Below are positions 30,220 through 35,544 of a stretch of 35,544 bases of DNA, piece by piece. How positions within the stretch are numbered: position 1 is the first letter of the stretch; each line of letters begins with the position of its first letter. The DNA is from RGIG1681 sp045648025. Its GTDB lineage: Bacteria; Bacillota; Clostridia; Christensenellales; UBA1242. Both the position numbers and the translations under genes were made by a program. The notes under the pieces are model-generated. The model was not told the DNA's origin. It saw only the letters and a list, made by a program, of their open reading frames with translations, and ran no database searches. The stretch covers positions 1 to 35,544 of the forward strand of contig JAZRNH010000033.1 in the NCBI GenBank assembly GCA_045648025.1, written 5' to 3'.

Positions 30220-31536
30220 GTGAAATTAGTTAGTTTTAAAGGTATAAATCAGTTTCAAAAGAAAATGACAGTTGGTATCGACATCACTCCACTTCGACCA
30301 ATGGAGTTTTATAATGTGCCATTAAAATTAAAAGGCATTGCTGAGTCTGAACCAGTTGTTCAAATTGGTGATGAAGTTAAACAAGGAACATTAATCGCTA
30401 AACCTAGCGGTAATTTTGGCATTAACATTTATTCACCAGTTAGTGGAAAAGTGCTTAATATTTTTAGTAAGCCAACTTTAAATGGTGAATATTCTAAACA
30501 CATTCTCATTATGAACGATAATAAAAATGAGTCAGAAGACCTTCCAGATATTGATTCTGTTAGTGATGTGACTTTGGTTGCAAGGCTTAGAGATGCTGGT
30601 CTTGTTGATACCATTTCTGGAATGCCAACATACTTGAAGTATGCTTATGTTGGAAATAAGACATATAAAAATCTTTTGATTATGATGGATAGCACTGACC
30701 CTAATAACTCAATCAACCAAACTCTTGCAGAGTATCGTATGGAAGAAGTTATTAATGGTGCTAAATATTTTATGAATGTTACAAGTGCCCAACAAATTAC
30801 TTTTGTGTTTACTGAGGCAAACAAAAGAATTGCTGCAAAAATTAAAAAGCACATTCAAGATACAAAGAAGAATTATGATTTTAAGATTAAGTATATTCCA
30901 AACAAATATCCTTTTGACAACCCATATATCTTAGCTAATCTTGTTTGTGGCAAAAAGATTAAAAAGGGAACCTCGTTCTTAGAAGCCGGAATTACCATTG
31001 AATCGGCTGAAGCTTGTTATAATCTTTGTCGTGCTGTTGAATTTAATAAACCTGTTACTGGTAAAATTGTTACTATTGATGGAAACAACATTATTAGAAA
31101 GGGTAACTATTTGGTTCAAAATGGTGTTTCATTTGAAAATATGTATGACTTTATTGGAATTGAAGACAAAGAAACTGATTCTGTTTTAATTAACGGAAAC
31201 ATTCTTGCTGGTGAAGCTCAATTTAACAAAGATGTTTCGATTTCACTTTTGACAAACACTTTGGTTATGCAAAAGTTTGATGAATATGATATGGCAAAAG
31301 AATATCCTTGCATTTCATGTGGAAAGTGCACGGCTGTTTGTCCTGTGTTTATTGATCCAAAATCAATTGAAAATGCTTATCTTAATGAAAGACATGATCA
31401 AATTGATGTGCTTAATGCTCATGCTTGTATTGAATGTGGTTGTTGTTCTTATGTGTGTCCAGCAAAACGATTCTTGACACAAAGAATTGCAGCTGCTAAA
31501 CATTATGATAAAGTTAACAGAGGAGGTGGAAACTAA
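30220..31536 (+). CDS. rnfC: RnfC-like iron-sulfur subunit with degenerate nucleotide site
   Basis: RnfC is the peripheral subunit that exchanges electrons with NAD(H) through FMN and two 4Fe-4S clusters. The 438-aa protein has the barrel-sandwich/SLBB-type architecture: residues ~40-85 with VVQIGDEVKQGTLIAKPSGN and SPVSGKVLNI. Both cluster motifs are intact: C364-x2-C367-x2-C370-x3-C374 and C403-x2-C406-x2-C409-x3-C413. The canonical GxGGAGFPT loop is replaced by DTISGMPT (130-137), and the AECEP region reads DSTDP (157-161). The GGPMMG-type motif is also gone. NADH/FMN binding in the usual way is therefore doubtful. It overlaps rnfD by one base and is first in the operon. Confidence 0.85.
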   Translation: MKLVSFKGINQFQKKMTVGIDITPLRPMEFYNVPLKLKGIAESEPVVQIGDEVKQGTLIAKPSGNFGINIYSPVSGKVLNIFSKPTLNGEYSKHILIMNDNKNESEDLPDIDSVSDVTLVARLRDAGLVDTISGMPTYLKYAYVGNKTYKNLLIMMDSTDPNNSINQTLAEYRMEEVINGAKYFMNVTSAQQITFVFTEANKRIAAKIKKHIQDTKKNYDFKIKYIPNKYPFDNPYILANLVCGKKIKKGTSFLEAGITIESAEACYNLCRAVEFNKPVTGKIVTIDGNNIIRKGNYLVQNGVSFENMYDFIGIEDKETDSVLINGNILAGEAQFNKDVSISLLTNTLVMQKFDEYDMAKEYPCISCGKCTAVCPVFIDPKSIENAYLNERHDQIDVLNAHACIECGCCSYVCPAKRFLTQRIAAAKHYDKVNRGGGN

Positions 31537-32465
31537 TGAAAGAATTTGTTGTTTTGAATTCTCCTTTTGTTCATAGTGGAAACGATGTTAATAAAATGTT
31601 TTTATATACAGCTGTAGGCCTTATGGTTCCTGCTGTGTTTGGTATTATGTTTTTTGGACTTGAAGCTTTATTTATAATTTTGGTTTCACTTGCAACTTGT
31701 ATGTTTTCTGAAATGTTGTTTAACTTAATAAATAAAAACGAATTTAAGGTTAACAATTTTTCATGTTTTGTTACTGGTATGATTTTAGCATTAACATTTC
31801 CAGTGAAAACTCCACTTTATGTGGTTGCAGCGGCGGCATTTTTTGCTATATTTGTTGTTAAATCTGCATTTGGTGGTCTTGGATTTAATAAACTTAATCC
31901 TGCTGTGTGCGGAAGATGTTTGGCTGGTGTTATTCTTCCAGCACTTGCTAGTGAACTTTATACATTTACTTTAAATGAAGAACTTTATGAATCACTTTCA
32001 GTTGGCGGAACCAATACAATATTTAATATGTTGTCTGGTCAGGCTGTTGGTGGTATTGGAACAACTTGCACATTGTTTATTGCAATTTGTGGTTTGTTTT
32101 TGATGTTTGCAAAAGTTATTGATTTTAAAATTCCTATTGTTGCGATGCTTTCATATTTTGTTGTTGCAACGGTAACTTCAAACTACGAACAAGCTGTTAT
32201 TAACATGCTTTCTGGTTCGTTTGTTTTTATTTCAGTATTTATGATTACTGATCCAAACACATCTCCAGATACAATTCTTGGAAAACTTGTTTATGCAATA
32301 CTTTTTGGAACAGTATCTGCTTTGATTTGGCCACTTGGAAGAATGGGTGAAAATGCTTTATTTGTTGTTGCATTGATGGTTAACATTGTTGCACCAATTT
32401 TTGATAGATACTTAGCAATTAAACCAGTTCAAATAGGAGGTTATAGAAATGCATATAAAAAGTAA
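31536..32465 (+). CDS. rnfD: RnfD-like membrane subunit with altered flavinylation site
   Basis: RnfD is a ~10-helix subunit that normally carries covalent FMN on a Thr in a D-x-x-[ST]-x-A-T-P-L motif and transports ions. This 309-aa protein fits the family: SPFVHSGNDVNKMFLYTAVG, AVLITFP-like ALTFPVKTPLYVV, GGLGFNKLNPAVCGRCL, MITDPNTSP and the terminal ENALFVVALMVNIVAPIFDR. At the FMN site the sequence is SVGGTNTIF (155-163). A Thr can be aligned with the acceptor (T161), but the Asp and the Ala before Thr are missing. GSIGETS has become GGIGTTC. It overlaps the next gene by 17 bases. Confidence 0.9.
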   Translation: MKEFVVLNSPFVHSGNDVNKMFLYTAVGLMVPAVFGIMFFGLEALFIILVSLATCMFSEMLFNLINKNEFKVNNFSCFVTGMILALTFPVKTPLYVVAAAAFFAIFVVKSAFGGLGFNKLNPAVCGRCLAGVILPALASELYTFTLNEELYESLSVGGTNTIFNMLSGQAVGGIGTTCTLFIAICGLFLMFAKVIDFKIPIVAMLSYFVVATVTSNYEQAVINMLSGSFVFISVFMITDPNTSPDTILGKLVYAILFGTVSALIWPLGRMGENALFVVALMVNIVAPIFDRYLAIKPVQIGGYRNAYKK

Positions 32466-33330
32466 CATTGAACACAATGTCATTGATGTTGTTATTCTTG
32501 CTGTGTGTCCACTTTTGTTAGTTTTGACATCTGCAAAAGATGCAGTTTATTATATTTGCACAACATTTGTTTGTTTGGTGCTTTCATCACTTGTTTGTTT
32601 GGTGTTTAATAAGTTTTTAAGCAAAACAATGAAAGTGTTTATTACTGCTGTGTTTTCAACCTTTATTGTGACAATTACAAACTATTTAATTCAAACTTAT
32701 GGTTTGCTTGGACTTTCTGCAACCGATGATAATTATTTTGCAATACTTTCAACAATTGTAATGAGTATTGATATTTATTACATTGATACAAAAGCAGCTG
32801 TTAACCACTATTTTGTCAAAGTTATAAATTCTGTTTTTGTGTTTGCAATTATAACAATTTTATATTCAATCCTTAAAGAATTTTTGTCAGTTGGAACTGT
32901 GTTTGGTTATAAGCCATTTGTTTATGCTGGTTATGAGTTCTTTAATACAATTGTTTTTGATTTAATTTTAATGGCATTGATTTGTGCTTTGTCAGCAGCA
33001 ATTTATAGATCAATTGTTAGAAAGATGCAGCAAAAGGCAATGGATTATGCTAAACTTTTGAAACAAATCAAAAATGAAAGAGTATTCCAATATGATTCAC
33101 TTCGTCGTCAAAAATTGTTGACCTCTGAAATTGAATTTAAATATGTTGACAATCAAGAACTTGAATCAATTATGGAAAAAGATAATCAAAATCAATCATT
33201 ATCTGAACTTTCTGATGATGGAGATGGTGTGCATCATACTGCAATTAAGCGAAAGAAGTCAAAACTTAAAGTTTCTAAAGAAGCAAAAGTTCAACATATG
33301 TTTGATAAAACTGCAAAGGGGGTAAAATAA
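32449..33330 (+). CDS. rnfE: RnfE-like membrane subunit with C-terminal cytoplasmic extension
   Basis: RnfE and RnfA are inverted homologues that together ligate a membrane [2Fe-2S] cluster with two cysteines each. This protein keeps the RnfE-type opening NVIDVVILAVCPLLLVLTSA with Cys20, the VTITNYLIQTYG helix, and a GTVFGYKPF segment matching the GSGxxFG loop. In the NC-x-x-LGRAEAF region it reads MSIDIYYIDTKAA (105-117), with no cysteine. At 293 aa it is ~80-90 aa longer than usual. The extra part (from about residue 200) is charged, helical and cytoplasmic, ending in a Lys-rich stretch. GGAGG is the ribosome binding site. The start is within rnfD. Confidence 0.75.
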   Translation: MHIKSNIEHNVIDVVILAVCPLLLVLTSAKDAVYYICTTFVCLVLSSLVCLVFNKFLSKTMKVFITAVFSTFIVTITNYLIQTYGLLGLSATDDNYFAILSTIVMSIDIYYIDTKAAVNHYFVKVINSVFVFAIITILYSILKEFLSVGTVFGYKPFVYAGYEFFNTIVFDLILMALICALSAAIYRSIVRKMQQKAMDYAKLLKQIKNERVFQYDSLRRQKLLTSEIEFKYVDNQELESIMEKDNQNQSLSELSDDGDGVHHTAIKRKKSKLKVSKEAKVQHMFDKTAKGVK

Positions 33331-33908
33331 TGTTTAATACATTTTTATCATATCTCGTTTTGTATGGTTTACAAGATAATATTTTTATTTGTGGTGGTGC
33401 TGGTGCTCTTCAAGTTCAAAGAGAAAAAATGTATCGTTCATTTAGATATATCAATGCTTTGTTCTTAATTTTGGGTATTATTGTAACATCGCTCATTTCT
33501 TATGTTCTTTATAACTATGTTTATGAATTGTATGACTTGTTCTATATTCATATTAGTGTGAATGTGTTTATTGTTGCAGTCTATCATTTGATTGTGTCTT
33601 TAATTTGGCAAAAAATATCGTCATATAACTATTATTTGTATGATGCAGCATTTTCTTATGGATTTGATGTGGTTTATACAATTTCAATATTGTTTACTCT
33701 TGATATGTCACTTTCAATTGTAAACTTTATTTTGTCACTTCTTGCAATATCAATTGTTGTTATTTTGATGAATGTGTTTATGGGTTTCTATATTAGAAGT
33801 ATGAACAGAGGATATTTGAATATAAACTTTAGAAATGTTTCTGTAAGATTGTTTTTACTTGCCATTTTTGCAATGGTTTTACAATATGCAGGAATGTTAG
33901 TTGTGTAA
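33330..33908 (+). CDS. rnfA: RnfA-position membrane protein lacking the cluster cysteines
   Basis: A 192-aa polytopic protein (about six helices) in the rnfA position, and of exactly the usual RnfA length. Weak family traces are DNIFICGGAGALQV near the start, where RnfA has a NNFVL...LGICPFLGV helix, and a final ISIVVILMNVFMGFYIRSM...LFLLAIFAMVLQYAGM resembling the RnfA end. The whole protein contains only one cysteine (Cys21), not in a CPF context, and NC-x-LG is replaced by NYYLY. The canonical RnfA/E [2Fe-2S] site therefore cannot be formed as known. It overlaps rnfE by one base (TAATG). The RnfA name rests mainly on position, length and topology. Confidence 0.65.
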   Translation: MFNTFLSYLVLYGLQDNIFICGGAGALQVQREKMYRSFRYINALFLILGIIVTSLISYVLYNYVYELYDLFYIHISVNVFIVAVYHLIVSLIWQKISSYNYYLYDAAFSYGFDVVYTISILFTLDMSLSIVNFILSLLAISIVVILMNVFMGFYIRSMNRGYLNINFRNVSVRLFLLAIFAMVLQYAGMLVV

Positions 33909-33918
33909 GGAGAAATTT

Positions 33919-34701
33919 ATGATTAAGATTGTTATTTATGTTGTTTCGGTTGTTGTGTTACTTGCACTTATCATTGCAATTGTAATTTTTACTAGCAAAA
34001 ATAAGAAACTTAACAAAACTTCTGAAGTTGTTTATGAATTGTTGCCAAACTTAGATTGCAAACAGTGCGGAAGACCAAACTGTATGCAGTTTGCTGAAGA
34101 TTTAACAAAAGGAAAAACTTCTCCAAACAAATGTCCATATCTTAGAGGAAAAAAATATTTAAGACTTAGACAAGTTTTAAAAAGAGAAAGAAAAGTTCTT
34201 TTTGACCAAGTTGCATTTGTTAGATGCAAAGGTGGAATTGATTGTAAAAGCAAATTTAAGTATGTTGGAGACAAAACTTGTTCTAGTATGAACTTGCTTC
34301 ATAGTGGCGAAAAGTTCTGTCACAATGCTTGTCTTGGCTGTGGTGATTGTATTCAATCATGTGTTTATGGGGCAATTTCAATATCAGAAAAGGGTTGTGC
34401 AATTGTTGATAAAGATAAATGTGTTGGCTGTGGCGAATGTGTTGCTGCTTGTCCAAATAAAATCATTGACCTTATTCCAAGCAAGAAATTTGTTGAAGTT
34501 GTTTGTAGCAATACATCTGAAGACTCAATTGTTGTGAGAAACTGTAATGTTGCTTGTACACACTGTGAAGCTTGTATTGTTGCTTGTCCTGTTGGGGCAA
34601 TTAAAATGGTTGGTGGTGTGCCAAAAATCGATGCAGAAGTTTGTGTGAGATGTGGCAAATGTGTTGCTGCTTGTCCAGAACATGTCATCTCTAGAATTTA
34701 A
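33919..34701 (+). CDS. rnfB: RnfB-like ferredoxin subunit
   Basis: RnfB takes electrons from ferredoxin and anchors a multi-cluster Fe-S domain to the membrane. The 260-aa protein has an N-terminal helix (2-24) and a first 4Fe-4S module C47-x2-C50-x4-C55-x16-C72. The body has AFVRCKGGIDCKSKFKYVG, then two double-cluster ferredoxin regions: CLGCGDCIQSC with CVGCGECVAAC, and CTHCEACIVAC with CVRCGKCVAAC. This subunit looks canonical, unlike its neighbours. The ATG at 33919 has AAGGAG seven bases upstream; an upstream in-frame TTG at 33901 overlaps rnfA and lacks a site. It is last in the operon, with no strong terminator after it. Confidence 0.95.
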   Translation: MIKIVIYVVSVVVLLALIIAIVIFTSKNKKLNKTSEVVYELLPNLDCKQCGRPNCMQFAEDLTKGKTSPNKCPYLRGKKYLRLRQVLKRERKVLFDQVAFVRCKGGIDCKSKFKYVGDKTCSSMNLLHSGEKFCHNACLGCGDCIQSCVYGAISISEKGCAIVDKDKCVGCGECVAACPNKIIDLIPSKKFVEVVCSNTSEDSIVVRNCNVACTHCEACIVACPVGAIKMVGGVPKIDAEVCVRCGKCVAACPEHVISRI

Positions 34702-34809
34702 AATTTCTGTCAAATGAATTTGATTATAAAATTTTTGATATAAGTTTTTAATATATTAAAATGTTAGTATTAAATAATCTTTATAAACATATACTTTTCA
34801 AATTTTTTA

Positions 34810-34818
34810 TGATATAAT
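34810..34818 (+). promoter_or_regulatory. Extended -10 promoter of the Ppx/GppA-like gene
   Basis: TG-A-TATAAT (34810-34818) is a perfect extended -10. No good -35 is seen. It separates the last gene from the Rnf-like operon. The ribosome binding site AGGAG is at 34844-34848. Confidence 0.5.
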
Positions 34819-34855
34819 TCGTATATAAAATAGAATATTATTTAGGAGTAGAATT

Positions 34856-35544
34856 GTGGATAAAATTGCTGTTGTAGTTGTTGAAACATATTCTGCAAAA
34901 TTAGTAATTGCGAATGTTGTTCAAGATAATTATTTTTCTATTTGTGATGTAGAAATTGAACCAATTAAATTTGGACTTGATATGGATGATGATCATTTCT
35001 TAAAGAAAAATCAAATTGCTTCAATTATTAGCACACTTAAAAATTTCAGAAAAATCTGTGATATGTTTGCGGTTACAAAAACTATTGCGATTGCAAGTTT
35101 TGTTAAAGACACAAAACCAATGAATATTTATAGTTTCTTTGATGAAGTGTTTGTTACTTGTGGTTTTAGATTTTCAATGCTTACACCAGAAGAGCAAAAT
35201 GTTGCTATTTATACTGGTGTTATGAATAGTTATGATATTCCAAAGGGTTTGATTGTTAACATTGGTTCAGACAACATTCACTTGATTCATTATAACAGAA
35301 GAAATATTTTAAATCAGGCATACATTCCAGTTGGTCCAAAAACTTTAATTGATATGTATCCACTTGATAAATTTGACAAACAAGAAGCTTTTGAAAAGGT
35401 TAAAAAATATATCAAATCACAACTTTCTGATTTTGATTGGATAAAAACAATTGAGCCAGAATATGTGTTTGTTGGAAATGGAACATATTTTGAAGACCTT
35501 TCAAGAATGGATAGAATTTATACAAAATATCCACTTGATAAAGA
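34856..35544 (+). CDS. Ppx/GppA-like phosphatase, divergent, 3' end missing
   Basis: The frame stays open from GTG 34856 to the window edge (229 codons). AGGAG lies seven bases upstream. The order of elements follows the Ppx/GppA (actin-like ATPase fold) family. It has an opening strand VDKIAVVVVETYSAKLVIAN where D-x-GSNS is expected, a helix before TKTIAIASFVKDT (ATSAxR region), and FDEVFVTCGFRFSMLTPEEQ matching the G-x-x-[IF]-x-x-[IL]-[ST]-x-x-E-E step. VNIGSDNIHLI (residues ~139-149) stands in place of D-[IV]-G-G-G-S-x-E. The key phosphate-binding loops are therefore degenerate. It may be catalytically inactive or have changed specificity. The family call is moderate. Confidence 0.6.
   Translation, partial: MDKIAVVVVETYSAKLVIANVVQDNYFSICDVEIEPIKFGLDMDDDHFLKKNQIASIISTLKNFRKICDMFAVTKTIAIASFVKDTKPMNIYSFFDEVFVTCGFRFSMLTPEEQNVAIYTGVMNSYDIPKGLIVNIGSDNIHLIHYNRRNILNQAYIPVGPKTLIDMYPLDKFDKQEAFEKVKKYIKSQLSDFDWIKTIEPEYVFVGNGTYFEDLSRMDRIYTKYPLDK

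Noticed and set aside
34365..34688. 107-aa frame on the minus strand opposite rnfB
   Set aside because: It is antisense to canonical ferredoxin motifs, without a ribosome binding site or family resemblance.
34710..34723. Terminator after the Rnf-like operon
   Set aside because: TCAAA/TTTGA gives only a 5-bp AT-rich stem and the following sequence is interrupted by A, so it is too weak to call.

Overview
The window is AT-rich, densely coded DNA from a Gram-positive bacterium, most likely an uncultured gut-type Firmicutes/Clostridia lineage. The pointers are SepF, a T-box in front of a single-chain glycyl-tRNA synthetase, a DUF421/DUF4363 pair, a SpoVB/MurJ-like flippase, an Rnf-type gene cluster, AGGAGG-type ribosome binding sites and sigma-A promoters with 17-nt spacers. 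Genus cannot be told from this sequence. No tRNA, rRNA, insertion sequence, prophage or CRISPR array was seen.

Layout. 1-5.2 kb: the end of recX, an 836-aa membrane-anchored protein with a fivefold ~77-aa repeat, then lgt overlapping an AT-hook coiled-coil gene. 5.2-7.1 kb (minus strand): groES-groEL. 7.2-10.3 kb: a SPOR-like membrane protein, sepF, a 60-aa DivIVA-like coiled-coil protein, an RpiB-family sugar-phosphate isomerase and an unknown membrane protein. 10.3-12.7 kb (minus strand): glycyl-tRNA synthetase behind a complete glycine T-box, and a TetR-type regulator with palindromes over its promoter. 12.8-17.8 kb: uvrB and uvrA. 17.8-20 kb: a secreted or lipid-anchored Ig-like protein and the DUF421/DUF4363 pair. 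20-22.8 kb: a MOP-family flippase and a GNAT-like protein, diverging around a CtsR-box-like site. 23-29.1 kb (minus strand): a 2056-aa cell-surface protein. 29.3-30.1 kb: a TauE/SafE (TSUP) transporter split into two half-length genes. 30.2-34.7 kb: a five-gene Rnf-like operon (C-D-E-A-B). 34.9 kb to the end: a divergent Ppx/GppA-like gene running off the window.

The most unusual system is the Rnf-like operon. It keeps the iron-sulfur parts (RnfB, and the two 4Fe-4S motifs of RnfC). It has no rnfG. It has lost the glycine-rich nucleotide/FMN loop of RnfC and most of the RnfD flavinylation motif. It also lacks most of the cysteines that hold the membrane [2Fe-2S] cluster between RnfA and RnfE; the RnfA-position protein has a single cysteine. 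The genes are otherwise intact, overlapping and preceded by a good promoter, so this looks like a re-purposed redox or ion-transport complex rather than a decaying one.

A second theme is gene starts without ribosome binding sites. For lgt and uvrB a good promoter places transcription start on or within two bases of the initiator ATG, which suggests leaderless mRNAs. Most other genes here have strong Shine-Dalgarno sequences.
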